From positions 1-64,000 of the forward strand of contig BMWJ01000020.1 of NCBI GenBank assembly GCA_014651175.1: a DNA stretch of 64,000 nt, given 5' to 3'. This DNA comes from Streptomyces clavifer (lineage in GTDB: Bacteria; Actinomycetota; Actinomycetes; Streptomycetales; Streptomycetaceae). Made by a program: the position numbers and the translations under genes. This document shows positions 8,251 through 17,720 of this stretch, one piece after another. The notes beneath the pieces are model-generated. The model saw nothing but the letters and a program-made list of their open reading frames with translations, was not told where the DNA came from and ran no database searches. The stretch's first letter is position 1. Every line of letters begins with the position of its first letter.

Positions 8251-8706
8251 GCGTTGTAAAGGGAGCCGCTGACACAAGGGGAGTTGCCGCCGGCGCAAGG
8301 ATGGGGACGCCCTACGGCCCGCTGGCCCTTCGCCCTGGCCGCGACCTTGTGCGTGGCACCGGCGGGCCCAACGGCGACGGAACCGTGATGCCGGGAAGCG
8401 GTCAGGGGCGGGTGTGTAGGCGACGATGGTGTCCTCGGAGGGGCCTTCGGCGAACACCTTGGGTGCCTCGTGCTCGGTGGCGTCCGCAGTCAGCTGCCAG
8501 CGCAGCTTCGTGGCCACCCGATCCCCCGCGTACCGACACCGTGCGTCCAGGGACGGCGGCAGCCACTCGGCCGGATCCTGATCCGATTCCTGACGGTTCG
8601 TACAGGCGGTCACTGCGACGAGCGAGGCCGCCGCGCCTTGATCGTTGGCGTACGCCTCACGGCGGACTGCCGTCCACGCGAGGCACCAGCTGGCAGGAAG
8701 CGTCAT
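8233..8706 (-). pseudogene. Probable remnant of a secreted or lipoprotein gene
   Basis: The middle of this frame reads like a real protein: a VAVTAC lipobox-like site, then EWLPPSLDARCRYAGD and VATKLRWQLTADA. It is preceded by non-typical sequence and followed by an arginine-rich tail that looks out of frame, and it overlaps the GntR operators. Probably a decayed gene truncated at both ends; no function can be assigned. Confidence 0.3.
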
Positions 8707-8900
8707 TCGAGAAGCGCGATATTCCCAAGCGGCTGCGGTGTGGCAGTGATTGAGGGGAAGCCGAGCTCAACAGCGTCACACTGCCTGAAGGGGGCAGTTC
8801 TGTAAGTGATCTACGGGAGCTGATCGAGTAGCGGCGCTGTCTCACGCGGTATGGGCCGGCCCTCGGCCTTCGACGGCCAGCGACGAACGGGTGCCGGGGC

Positions 8901-9335
8901 TCAGTCGGTGTCGACGCCGTGCGCGGCAAAGACGTCCGCCGCGTCTGGCACGGCCAGGACGCCGTCCTCCACGAAGGTGACCTCCCGCAGGTTGGGCAGC
9001 AGGGCGATGTCGTCGAGCGAGCGGACGTCGAACAGGTCGTCCTCTCCGTCCCAGGCAGGGGCGCAGTGCCGGAAGACGTCCGCTCCGGCGTCGAAGCACA
9101 ACTCCTCGACGTGGGCGAGCAGCTCGGCCGGGATCTCCAAGGTCTCGAAATGGGTCCGGGACTCCGGAAGCACCTCCGCGTGAAGGCCGTTTTCCAGGAC
9201 GTAGGAGGCAGGGTCACCGATCCCTCGCTCGGCCAGCCGTGTGGGCAGGTCGTAGACCGGGAGGAGGGGCTCGGGGCCGTACATGAGCTCCTCGATGACG
9301 AGAAGTTTGAGATTGAAGTCGCGGAACTGGCTCAT
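8901..9335 (-). CDS. DUF6892-like hypothetical protein
   Basis: 144 residues, acidic, beginning MSQFRDFNLKLLVIEELMYG, which resembles the start of the DUF6892 group of small actinobacterial proteins of unknown function. The composition is normal for the host and no signal peptide or membrane helix is seen. Neighbouring genes give no clear functional link. Confidence 0.75.
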   Translation of the reverse strand: MSQFRDFNLKLLVIEELMYGPEPLLPVYDLPTRLAERGIGDPASYVLENGLHAEVLPESRTHFETLEIPAELLAHVEELCFDAGADVFRHCAPAWDGEDDLFDVRSLDDIALLPNLREVTFVEDGVLAVPDAADVFAAHGVDTD

Positions 9336-9424
9336 AGAACATGAGTACCACGGAGGTACGACACAGATCCGAGCCCTTGGCCCTGGCCGGGCTCAGTGCG
9401 GTGGCGGCGGAGCGGGCCGGGTAG

Positions 9425-9575
9425 CCCGGTCGGAGGCGCGCTGGCCGTGGCTGTCTTCGGCGCCCTGATCTCGGCCCCTGCCGGCTTCGGGCACGGCCTG
9501 CGGACCAGTCTCGCTCTGACCGCTACTGTCGCAACACTCACCGCGACCTGGCTGGAGTTTGTAGCAGGTTCCGTC
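9425..9575 (+). pseudogene. C-terminal fragment of an MFS (DHA2-type) exporter
   Basis: A short stretch translates as GGALAVAVFGALISAPAGFG, HGLRTSLALTATVATLTATW, matching the last two membrane helices of drug-resistance MFS exporters, where a VGGALGVA-type motif is followed by a helix after HGLR. No upstream transporter sequence is present, so this is a remnant. Its position beside a streptogramin lyase homologue hints at a former resistance pair. Confidence 0.45.
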
Positions 9576-9651
9576 CCGGAGCGTCGCGAAACGAACGTCG
9601 GCGCGTTGACGGGCGAGACGGAGCAGGACCTGGGTGGTTCTCCGTCCCGAG

Positions 9652-10545
9652 CTACAGTTCCAACCGCGCGACCCCTCCCGTCTCAAGGGCCACCCACAGA
9701 GCGCCGTCGGAACCTATGGTGATGCCGTGCGGCTCGGACGACGGTGACGGCAGGCTGTACTCGGCGATCTCGCCGCCATCGGTGATGTGGCCAATGCGGT
9801 TGGCTCCCCATTCGGTGAACCAGCAGTCCCCAGTGGACGCCGCGACGATGGCGTGGGGTTTGGCCGTGCGGTCAGGGAGCGGGAACTCCTTGATCCCGCC
9901 GTCCACCGAGATCCTGCCGATCTGGCCCGCTGCGATCTCAACGAACCACAAGGCGGCGCCGTCACTGGTGATGCCCACGGGTGCGGCGCTGGGGGTGGGG
10001 AGTGGGTGTATGACGATATCCCCATGGACAGTGATGCGGCCGATTGCGTTCGCCTGGTTGAGGGTGAACCACAGGGCACCATCAGGGCCTGCGGTGATTG
10101 CCGAGGGATAGGCGCCCTTACGGGGAAGGGCGAACTCGGTGATCTCTCCCTTGCAGGTGATGCGGCCGATGCGGTCGGTGTTCATCTCCGTGAACCACAC
10201 CGCACCGTCTGGACCGGCAGTGATGCCGAAGGGTCCGCTGTCGGGCGTCGGAGTGGGGAAGGACTCTCTTTCGCCGTCGGCGGTGACGCGGCCGATCCGG
10301 TGGTCCTTGGACCGGGTGAACCACAGTGCTCCGTCGGGCCCGGGAGTAATGACCGTAGGGCGACACTCAGACGAGTCCAGGGGGTATTCGTTGAGTTCGC
10401 CGTCGAGGGTGAGACGCGCGATGCGGCCACTGTGCGCGAGGGTGAGCCACAGCGCACCGTCAGGTCCGGCCGCGATGCCGTAAGGCCCCGCACCCTTGTC
10501 CGCCACGGAGATCTCCCTGGTGGCCGGGGCATCAGAATGGTGCAC
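9652..10545 (-). CDS. vgb: Virginiamycin B lyase-like protein (streptogramin B lyase)
   Basis: 297 residues, the usual Vgb length, built from repeated beta-propeller blades with GPDGALWFT motifs. The GTG at 10545 is preferred because AAGGAG lies six bases upstream. Vgb linearises streptogramin B antibiotics by an elimination at the ester bond. The known active-site set of S. aureus Vgb (Tyr18, His228, Glu268, His270, Glu284) appears conserved: a GPYGI tyrosine near the N terminus, KPHAI, and EPHGI 42 residues later, the same spacing as 228 to 270, followed by a blade glutamate. It may confer streptogramin B resistance or act on a related cyclic depsipeptide. Confidence 0.88.
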   Translation of the reverse strand: MHHSDAPATREISVADKGAGPYGIAAGPDGALWLTLAHSGRIARLTLDGELNEYPLDSSECRPTVITPGPDGALWFTRSKDHRIGRVTADGERESFPTPTPDSGPFGITAGPDGAVWFTEMNTDRIGRITCKGEITEFALPRKGAYPSAITAGPDGALWFTLNQANAIGRITVHGDIVIHPLPTPSAAPVGITSDGAALWFVEIAAGQIGRISVDGGIKEFPLPDRTAKPHAIVAASTGDCWFTEWGANRIGHITDGGEIAEYSLPSPSSEPHGITIGSDGALWVALETGGVARLEL

Positions 10546-10577
10546 AGCAACTCCTTGCAGGGGTGGTGGGGTGAGGA

Positions 10578-11487
10578 TCAATCGACATTCCTGGTCGATG
10601 TCGCAGCTCGGTCTCGCACCAGGTTGAGGATGATCGCAGCGAGGTCAGCGGGCCGGGTCATGGGGACGTTGTGGTTCGAGCTGATGTCGATCAGCCGGCG
10701 GCCAGGGACGGCATCGACGACAGCACGCACCTCGTCGCGCCGGGAGGCGTAAAAGCCATCCTCGGCCAGCACGATCGTCATCGGACAGGTGACGCGGGCG
10801 TACACATCGACGGCTGGGAAGACTTCTGCGTCGGGCTCCACGGCAGTGACAGTCGCGACCTCCTCGATGGCGGGCCGCCGTACCCACCAGTGGCCGCAGC
10901 GCATGAAGGAGCGCCGCGTAACTTCCTCGACAAGTCCGGGCCGTGCTCCGGCGTTGAGCCAGTCGCCTCCGGCCTCCCGCACGCACTGCTCGACATAGGC
11001 GTGCATCTGGTCGTCATCGGCTTTCCAGCCGTAGCGGAACATCGTCCGTAAGCGGTCCGCCGCCTCGGTAGTCCGCACGTCAGCATGCTCGGCGATTGAC
11101 GCGTTACGGTCATCGAGCACTATGCCGTCCACGATGCAGAGGGCGGCCGGTTCCACAAGTCCACAGGCAGTGGCGGCCGTCACCGCGTACCCGCCGGTGG
11201 AATGGCCGACCAGCAACGGGGCGGTCCCAGGCCAGCGCGGTGACGACGCTGTCGACGTCTCGCCAGTACTGCTCGGGATTGGTGGAGTCGAGCCGGGTCT
11301 GCCCATGGCCACGCAGGTCGAGGGCAATCGGATGGCACTCGCTCACCAGCTGGGACGCCACATCCGTCCAGGCCGCAGCGTTGTGTCCGCTGCCGTGGAC
11401 AAGCAGCACGCCCTCACCGTGACCGCCGAAGTCCACACCGGATAGGACCCCATCCACGACGGGGAGTTCGATCTCTGTTCCGGTCAC
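10578..11487 (-). pseudogene. Alpha/beta hydrolase, interrupted by one frameshift
   Basis: The N-terminal half (from a GTG near 11487) contains the oxyanion segment VLLVHGSGHNAAAW and LDLRGHGQT. The rest is in another frame and carries the nucleophile elbow LLVGHSTGGYA, a later VTCPMTIVLAEDGF acid segment and a C-terminal ISSNHNVPMTRP histidine. The halves meet near 11222, where one extra base restores neither frame. All catalytic elements are present across the two frames, so the break is recent or an assembly error. The substrate is unknown. Confidence 0.8.
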
Positions 11488-11718
11488 CACCGCACCCTGC
11501 CTGTGAGAAGACAGCCAGTGCAACTGCTTTTCTCACTGGGAGTCAGGGCGGGGTGAGGATTCCTTGAGACCGCGCCGGCGAGCGGACAACGCAACTGTCG
11601 CAGTAAATTCCGGATTTACTGCGGCGGAGCCCCTGCGGTGATCACCGCGACCTGCGGCGGGGCGCTCCGGCCGCCGCGGCGAGTCGTACTGCGGCAGGGC
11701 TGGAAGGGCGGGACAGAT

Positions 11719-12788
11719 GTGACGATCGAACCAGTGACCGAGTCCGGGAGTGGTGGCACGCTTCGGCTGCCGCGCGCCCGGGTGGTGCCCCTGTCCACCG
11801 CTCCGGCGTCGTACACCGCGGCGGTCGAGCGCTACCTCACCGGCGCGGGCGTCGCGAAGTCCTCCGCCCGGATCTACCGGATCTCGCTGACGACGTGGGG
11901 GGTGGATGCTCGCCGGCGAGGCGGCCCCGACCGGCCCGGCCCGCCGGGGCGCCAACTCGCCCGTCTTCCCCGTCGCTGCAATCGACGACCCGGCGCTTCC
12001 GGAGGTGCTGGCCGAGCTGGCGGCGGCGCGTGCGGACGAGATGGACGCCGACACCATCAACTGGGAGCTGTCCATCGCCCGCAAGGCGATCGGCTGGTGG
12101 CAGCGCCAGGGCTGGATCGAAGGCGATCCGACGGTCGGTCGGCATCGAGCGGCGGCCGGCACCGCCGGACCGCACCAAGGCCCTGGCCGAGAACCAGATC
12201 GCCGCCCTGTGGCGCCTGGACGTCGCCCTGCGGGAGAAGACGCAGTGGAAGATGCTCTACGAGTCCGCCGCACGGGCCGATGAAGGGCTGTGCCTGAACG
12301 TGGAAGACCTGTACCCAGAGGACAAGCGTGGCAAGATCACCGCCAAGGGCGGGGCGACGGAATGGATTCACTGGCAGTCCGGCACTGCCCATCCTGCCCC
12401 GTCTGATCGGCCGCCGTACCCGCGGCCCGCTGTTCCTCACCGACCGCAAGGCCACGGCCGGGACGCCGACGTTGGACGTGTGCCCGGAGACCGGCCGTGC
12501 CCGGCTCTCCTACCGGCGGGCTGAGGAGATCTTCGAGGAGAACACCCGGCTGCTGGCCAACCCGCTCGCCCCACCCGAGGACATCGAGGACCTGGACGGG
12601 TCGACGCTCCACCGGCTACGTCACAGTGCTCTGACACACGACGCGGAGGACGGCACCTCCACCCGGTGTTACTGGCCTGCTACCGCCGCGCCTCCGTCCG
12701 CTCCCTGGAACGGTACGCCCGCCCCGGCGTTGGCTCGGTCGCCCGACACGTCGCCGAACGCGATCCCGCTGCACGCCGCCGGACGTGA
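11719..12788 (+). pseudogene. Decayed tyrosine recombinase/integrase
   Basis: Read across several frames, the sequence forms an integrase: an N-terminal SAM-like part (AAVERYLTGAGVAKSSARIY), a core with QWKMLYESAARADEGLCLNV holding the first catalytic Arg region, then the HRLRHSALTH box, and finally RSLERYARPG with the tyrosine nucleophile, ending at a TGA at 12788. At least three frame changes (near 11900, 12140, 12385 and 12690) inactivate it. It is a relic of an integrated element; no intact attachment site or tRNA is visible next to it. Confidence 0.75.
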
Positions 12789-13018
12789 CCCCCGCCGTTT
12801 GCGGCTGGTGACTACATTCTTACCGGCACCCCATGTTGCCCCGCAGCCGGATAGGGGCGGGGCTGATGGTGTACCCCCGGAGCCGACCGCGGGTACTGCT
12901 CGTTCGAGCCGCACTGTCAGGGGCTGGCCCCTGCCCGCCACGCCGGGGCGGGCCCCTTCCTACGCAAGGGCGGCTGCGGCCGGTAGACCGGGCGAACCAG
13001 AGAAAAGAAGGCAGGCGG

Positions 13019-13558
13019 ATGGACAAGGACACAACCGGAGCGGCAACGGACTTGCCCGTGCGGCTGCTGCTCGTCTCGGACACCCATGTGCCCCTGCGCG
13101 CCAGGGAGCTCCCCGATGAACTTCTGCGCGAGACGGACCGGGCGGACGTCGTCGTCCATGCCGGGGACTGGGTCGACGTGGCCACCCTGAACCTGCTGGA
13201 GGCGCGTGCGCGACGCCTGGTGGGGGTGTACGGCAACAACGACGGTCCGGAACTCCGGGCCCGGTTGCCGGAGATGGCCCGTGTCCGCCTGGGAGGCCTG
13301 CGGTTGGGCGTCGTCCACGAGACGGGGGCGGCCCGCGGGCGGGAGACGCGCTGTGCTCAGTCCTACCCGGACCTTGACGTCCTCGTTTTCGGACACAGCC
13401 ACATCCCTTGGGACACCGTGGCGCCGGGCGGGCTGCGCCTGCTGAACCCGGGGTCGCCGACCGACCGCAGACGGCAGCCGTACTGCACGTACATGACATG
13501 CACGGTGGCGGACGGGGTGCTGGGTGAGGTCGCCCTGCACCGGCTGCCGAGGCGCTGA
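13019..13558 (+). CDS. YfcE-type metallophosphoesterase
   Basis: 179 residues from an ATG preceded by AAGAAGG. The calcineurin-like metal motifs appear in order: SDTHVP (DxH), HAGDWVD (GD), GNNDG (GNxD), then VVHETG and GHSHIP (GHxH). The compact size matches the YfcE/MJ0936 group of phosphodiesterases. A cytoplasmic phosphodiesterase of unknown substrate is the safest call. Confidence 0.93.
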   Translation: MDKDTTGAATDLPVRLLLVSDTHVPLRARELPDELLRETDRADVVVHAGDWVDVATLNLLEARARRLVGVYGNNDGPELRARLPEMARVRLGGLRLGVVHETGAARGRETRCAQSYPDLDVLVFGHSHIPWDTVAPGGLRLLNPGSPTDRRRQPYCTYMTCTVADGVLGEVALHRLPRR

Positions 13559-14195
13559 CCACTCCCCCGGGCCGGGAGGGTCAGACCATGTGGGCGTCCG
13601 CCCCCTCTGGTGAGAACGTCGCAACCTGACCGCGGCCGCAGTGCACACCCCGGTCCCCGGTGCCGCGCCGGCCACGGCGTCCAAGAAGGCGCTCAGCTGA
13701 CTTCATCACACGGTAGTCGTCGTAGTGCACGGGCAGCGAGAACTGCGGGCAAACGGCGGGCGATCTCGTCGGCACCCCTCGAAGGGGCTGTCGCCTGAGA
13801 CGTTGGACGCGCAGCCGCACCTGTCGCCGCAGCCTCGAACTCGAGCGTGCTTCACGTGACCCGCGGCAGAACCGGCCGCGCATCATCGCAGTCAGGCGAA
13901 CCTGGCGGCCAACCTTGGCCGCAACGGCGCAGCACAGCCCGCAGTCCGCGCGGGCGGCGGTCCCGGCGACGCGGTGCGCCGTGGGACCGCCGTGAGGAGC
14001 GCGACAGGACGCGCCACGGCAGCGTGGTCTGCACCTGCGATCTCATCAAGCAGTACGGACCGAGCTCCGAGCTTGACGGCTACTGGCTTCCGGCTACGAC
14101 CGGACCCCGGGCCCGTACAGGGGCCGTGGTCTCGCACAGAGTCTGTCGGAGGAGGCAGCGCGCCATGGCGCGTGACGACGGTGGTGTGCAGGCAG
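13559..14195. other. Gene-poor stretch with a possible metallo-beta-lactamase-fold relic
   Basis: No intact gene is supported. On the minus strand near 13670-13760 a short frame reads LPVHYDDYRVMKS, which resembles the C-terminal end of MBL-fold hydrolases, with ADEIARRLPA in an adjacent frame just before it. The rest shows nothing recognisable. Confidence 0.35.
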
Positions 14196-15050
14196 CTATT
14201 GGCCGCGGCAGGTTCTGAGATAGCTGAGGAACGATGCCTGCAGCCCGGTCACGTGCGTTTCGTGCATGAGTGCGCTGGTGACGGAGCCGTTGCGTGCGGT
14301 GAGGTGGTGGAGGAACGTGGCCGCGTTCTTCGCGAGGTTCTGGTAGACCGCAATGTCTCCGAGGAGCTCCCGGTCGTTGAAGGTCACGTGAAGCTTGGTA
14401 GCTGGCAGAGTGTCACCCATGGCTTGCAGAAGGGCGAAGGCCTGGCTGTCCTCGTTGATGATGCCGGGGCTGCCCGCGCCAATGCTGTCGAAGAAGGTGC
14501 TGTTGGTGAGCCAGGCGTAGAGACTGAAGAGTCCGCCGTAGGAGTAGCCGAAGAGGCCGTGACCGCTCGGGGCGGTGCCGTAGTCGCGTTCGATCCGCGG
14601 GTGCAGGTCGTCGGTGATGAAGTTCAGGAACATATCCCCGCGGCTGTCGCGCAGTTCAGCGAGGTAGGCGTCGGCTTGCTCTCGTGTCATCGTGCCAGTT
14701 TCGATCCCCATCTCGACGGCATCGATGAACTCCTTCGCGATGGGTTCGCCGGGGGGAACGAGGTCGCGGTTGCGCAGGCGTTCCCAGTGCTCTGCCTCCT
14801 CGCCCGCGTAGCCCACGCTGACCTGGACGTAGGGCTGGATCGACTGCATGGGGTCGAGTTGCGTGACGATGAGTGGGGCGGTCATGCCCACGGTCCAGTT
14901 GCCGTCGAGGACGTACACGACAGGTGCTTGGGCCGTGGCGGGGTCGTAGTTCGGTGGCGTGGTGACCCAGATGCCGTAGTCGTGCCCACCGCTGGAGCGC
15001 ATCTCGAAGTAGTCGGTGTGGGCGAGGCAGCCTTGCCACATGGTGCTCAT
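14196..15050 (-). CDS. Alpha/beta-hydrolase-fold esterase (Fes/IroE-like putative esterase family)
   Basis: 284 residues from the ATG at 15050. The protein starts with a DYFEMRSSGGHDYGIWVTTP region and PVVYVLDGNW, as in the putative esterase family that includes enterochelin esterases. The nucleophile is the Ser of LFGYSYGGLFSLYA, and a C-terminal HETHVTG supplies a likely catalytic His. No signal peptide is seen, so it is probably cytoplasmic. A TetR gene is divergent, about 325 bp away, and is the probable regulator. The substrate is unknown. Confidence 0.85.
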   Translation of the reverse strand: MSTMWQGCLAHTDYFEMRSSGGHDYGIWVTTPPNYDPATAQAPVVYVLDGNWTVGMTAPLIVTQLDPMQSIQPYVQVSVGYAGEEAEHWERLRNRDLVPPGEPIAKEFIDAVEMGIETGTMTREQADAYLAELRDSRGDMFLNFITDDLHPRIERDYGTAPSGHGLFGYSYGGLFSLYAWLTNSTFFDSIGAGSPGIINEDSQAFALLQAMGDTLPATKLHVTFNDRELLGDIAVYQNLAKNAATFLHHLTARNGSVTSALMHETHVTGLQASFLSYLRTCRGQ

Positions 15051-15351
15051 ATGGGGTCCTTCACGGTGGGGCCGGCCTGGGTGACGAGGACGGCGTCGGC
15101 GGGGGCGAGAGCGGATTCGGGTCTTTGGGGAGGTTGCCGTTCCACAGAACGGGGTCTGCCTGCGCGCCGTGCTGGGGGCGCCGAGCTGGGGCATGCGGCC
15201 GTTCTCGACAGCGTCATCGAGGTTGCCGGGACCGCGCCCCGATCCATCGACGGATGCAGCTCGATTGGCTGAGCAGGCCTCATGGTCGATCCTCCGCCGT
15301 TGCGAGCTGACTGCGATCATGTGCGAAGCAGCACGGGACCGCGTATCATTC

Positions 15352-15366
15352 TTTTCCAATGGAAAA
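15352..15366. promoter_or_regulatory. Short palindrome before the TetR gene
   Basis: TTTTCCAATGGAAAA is a perfect six-base inverted repeat with a three-base centre, AT-rich in very GC-rich surroundings, and lies just before the likely TetR start. It may be an operator or part of the promoter. Confidence 0.4.
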
Positions 15367-15375
15367 ACTATAGGA

Positions 15376-15984
15376 GTGATTCTGTCAACTTCAGACCCCA
15401 AGGGCAGCGCGCCGCGCGAGCGGCTCCTGGCACGGCTTCTCGACGCCTTCAGCGGAACCCTCCCCCCGCCGGAGATGTCGCTCCGTGGGATCGCCGCCCG
15501 GGCCGAGACCAGCCACGCCCTGCTGCGCTACCACTTCGGGTCGCTCTCGGGCACCCTGGCAGCCATGCTCACGGCGCAGCGGTTCCGTGACAACGAGACG
15601 CTTCTGCAGGCAGCCCAGCAGGGCACCTTCGACGATTTCGTCGCGGCGATCTGGCGTACGTACACCCGGCCGGAACAGCTGTCGCGCGTCCGGGGCTTCT
15701 TCCACGTCGTCGGACTGGCCGCGTACGAACCTGAGAAATTCCGTGAATTCGTGGAGTCGATCGACGACCTCACCGTGATGCTGTCCTCACTTGCGGAACG
15801 CGAAGGGCTCGACACGAAGGAAGCGAGGAATGTGGCCACCGTCACCGTCGCCGCGATGCGCGGCCTCCTTCTGCAGGAGGTCCTGACTCCCGGAACCCGC
15901 CCGGAGGATGCGGTCACCTTGATCCTGCGCATGAAAAGGGGCCGGCCCGATCCGCGATCACATCCGGAGCGTCCGGAGCGTTAA
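15376..15984 (+). CDS. TetR-family transcriptional regulator
   Basis: About 202 residues if read from the GTG at 15376; an ATG at 15319 is also in frame but would place the palindrome inside the gene. The N-terminal domain has the TetR helix-turn-helix (MSLRGIAARAETSHALLRYHFGS). The rest is a helical ligand domain with KFREFVESIDDLT and RGLLLQEVLTPG. It is divergent from the esterase gene, which it probably controls. The ligand is unknown and the start remains uncertain because no good ribosome site is seen. Confidence 0.85.
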   Translation: MILSTSDPKGSAPRERLLARLLDAFSGTLPPPEMSLRGIAARAETSHALLRYHFGSLSGTLAAMLTAQRFRDNETLLQAAQQGTFDDFVAAIWRTYTRPEQLSRVRGFFHVVGLAAYEPEKFREFVESIDDLTVMLSSLAEREGLDTKEARNVATVTVAAMRGLLLQEVLTPGTRPEDAVTLILRMKRGRPDPRSHPERPER

Positions 15985-16019
15985 GGGCGTACAGATCATT
16001 GACTTGGCTTCTTGATCTT

Positions 16020-16298
16020 TCATAAGGGCAGGTCAGAAGCGAGGAACGTCGTGATGTCGGCTGGTGTGCGGAAGCGGGCGGTGGAGGCGCCGAGACGGGG
16101 GCCGTGTGCTTCGAGGAGTAGGCAAATTTCCTGATTCGCTCGGCAGATGATCACGGCGGAGACGCCGAACAGTTGACCCAAGAGGTCCATGGTGGCGAGT
16201 TTGCGCAGGTGGAGCACGGTGGCGGCACCTGTGCCCGGTGCGACGAGAGGCTCGTGCCCACGACGTGCGCGGAGCACGTCCTCGCGTTGAGCCTCCAA
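16020..16298 (-). pseudogene. N-terminal remnant of an IS5-type transposase
   Basis: The frame contains a helix-turn-helix-like stretch, LLGQLFGVSAVIICRANQEI followed by CLLLEAHGPRLG and FRTPADI, resembling the HTH_Tnp_4 N-terminal domain of DDE transposases. The catalytic DDE region is absent and nothing upstream continues it, so it is a fragment. Confidence 0.45.
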
Positions 16299-16380
16299 AC
16301 GAACGCATCAGCGTCCTGTTCGCGATGCTCCGCGACGGCACCCTCTACAACCCCGAGCCCTCCACCGTCACCCTCGCAGC

Positions 16381-16850
16381 ATGAGCACGACCAACAACCC
16401 CAGAACCGACGGCACCGTCTTGACTACCGACATAGAGGCACCCGAAGAATCTCCGAGACGCCTTCCCTCCGCTCCTCGATCCCCAGGGCATGGACGAAGA
16501 CGTCCTCGCCGAGGCCGCCGCCGAAGCGCGGGCCTTCGGCGCCGGCCCGGCGGCCGCCGTCGACGAGCTGGTGCGCGGCCTGCTCGGGCAGTTGGCCGAC
16601 TGGCAGCAGTCGATCGGCGAGCTGGGTTGCGCGCTCACCACGGCAACTGAAGGCCGACCGCTACCCGGCTGGTCCACCGACGCCGGCCGCACCGAGGACA
16701 TCGGGGGGCGCCAGGCCCGCACCACGCTGCTGGAGGCCGTCGCACGCCACCATCACGCTCGCCTGCTCGCCTGCTCGCCGCCATCGTCGAGCTCGACGAT
16801 GCGCTGGAGCTCGTAGCTACCCGTAACGGGCGCTTCAGGGGCGGTCATCC
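16381..16850 (+). pseudogene. Degraded hypothetical gene
   Basis: Coding-like pieces occur in three frames: MSTTNNPRTDGTVLTTDIEA at the start, then MDEDVLAEAAAEARAFG through VDELVRGLLGQLADW, and near the end LLAAIVELDDALELVATRNG. They line up as one protein of about 150 residues with two frame changes. The family is not recognised. Confidence 0.35.
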
Positions 16851-17065
16851 CAGAAGGCTGCGCGGTCAGTGCCGGCCGCCGCCGATGCGGCGGCCGTCTG
16901 CCAGTGCGGTAAGCGGGCCGAACACGCGGGTAACCGGGCCTCACGTCAGAATCTCTCCACAGCGGGCCGGGAACTCCTTGGGGTTGAACTCGGGCATGGT
17001 CCAGGTGCCAGTGCCCGTCACCGTCGACCACAGTCGGCGGGACCAGTATGGGCATGCGCCGACTT

Positions 17066-17602
17066 CTACGGGCGGGGGCTGACAATCGCGTCGACTGCGT
17101 CCAGGGCCAGCTGCCATGGGAACGGCAGCTTCTCGCCCGGCTGGTTCGGGACGAAGCCGCCCTCGCCGTAGAGCACCTCGATGCCCATCGACCGCAGGGC
17201 ATCCACCGACCAGTGGAACTGCGGGTGCTGCGCATAGGCGGCGTTGACGCACGGCATCGCCACCGTCGGAATCTCCTTGCCGATCGCCTCCGCGACGACG
17301 CCTACGACGAACCTGTCCGTGAGTCCCAGCGCCCAGTGATTGACCGAGTTGAACGTGGCAGGAGCGAACAGGATCACGTCCGCCGGTGGCCATGCGTCCG
17401 GCTGTCCCGGCAGCTTGTAGTTCAACCGCACCGGGTGCCCGGTGAGCTCCTCCAGGGCAGGCAAATCGGCCTCCAGCCACTTGGCGGCGGAGGGCGTCAA
17501 CCCCAAGCACACATCCCATCCCCGCGACTGGGCTTGCTTGATGACGCCAGAAATCTCAAGGACCGGAGGAGCAGCAGAACCGAACAGATACAGAGTCGCC
17601 AT
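17066..17602 (-). CDS. Flavoprotein (phosphopantothenoylcysteine decarboxylase-like fold)
   Basis: 178 residues from the ATG at 17602. It begins MATLYLFGSAAPPVLEISG, has the FMN-binding segment DVILFAPATFNSVNHWALG, and PTVAMPCVNAAYAQHPQF, as in the flavoprotein family that includes CoaC and EpiD. Neither CoaB synthetase sequence nor a peptide precursor is adjacent. The common Streptomyces arrangement of this protein is divergent from an XRE/TPR regulator, as seen here with 118 bp between starts. The reaction is unknown. Confidence 0.88.
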   Translation of the reverse strand: MATLYLFGSAAPPVLEISGVIKQAQSRGWDVCLGLTPSAAKWLEADLPALEELTGHPVRLNYKLPGQPDAWPPADVILFAPATFNSVNHWALGLTDRFVVGVVAEAIGKEIPTVAMPCVNAAYAQHPQFHWSVDALRSMGIEVLYGEGGFVPNQPGEKLPFPWQLALDAVDAIVSPRP

Positions 17603-17720
17603 GGGCCCAGTCGACCACAGCCAACCGCCCCCGATGTGCGTGGAATCGGGGGCTATGCAGGCTCCGGCGCGCGGAGGCGGCGGTACCGTTCCAGATGACG
17701 AGTCAGGAACGGAGACCAGT

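Noticed and set aside
12900-12960. GC-rich palindromes after the integrase relic, considered as an attachment site
   Set aside because: They look like ordinary terminator-type hairpins; no tRNA end or second copy was found in the window.
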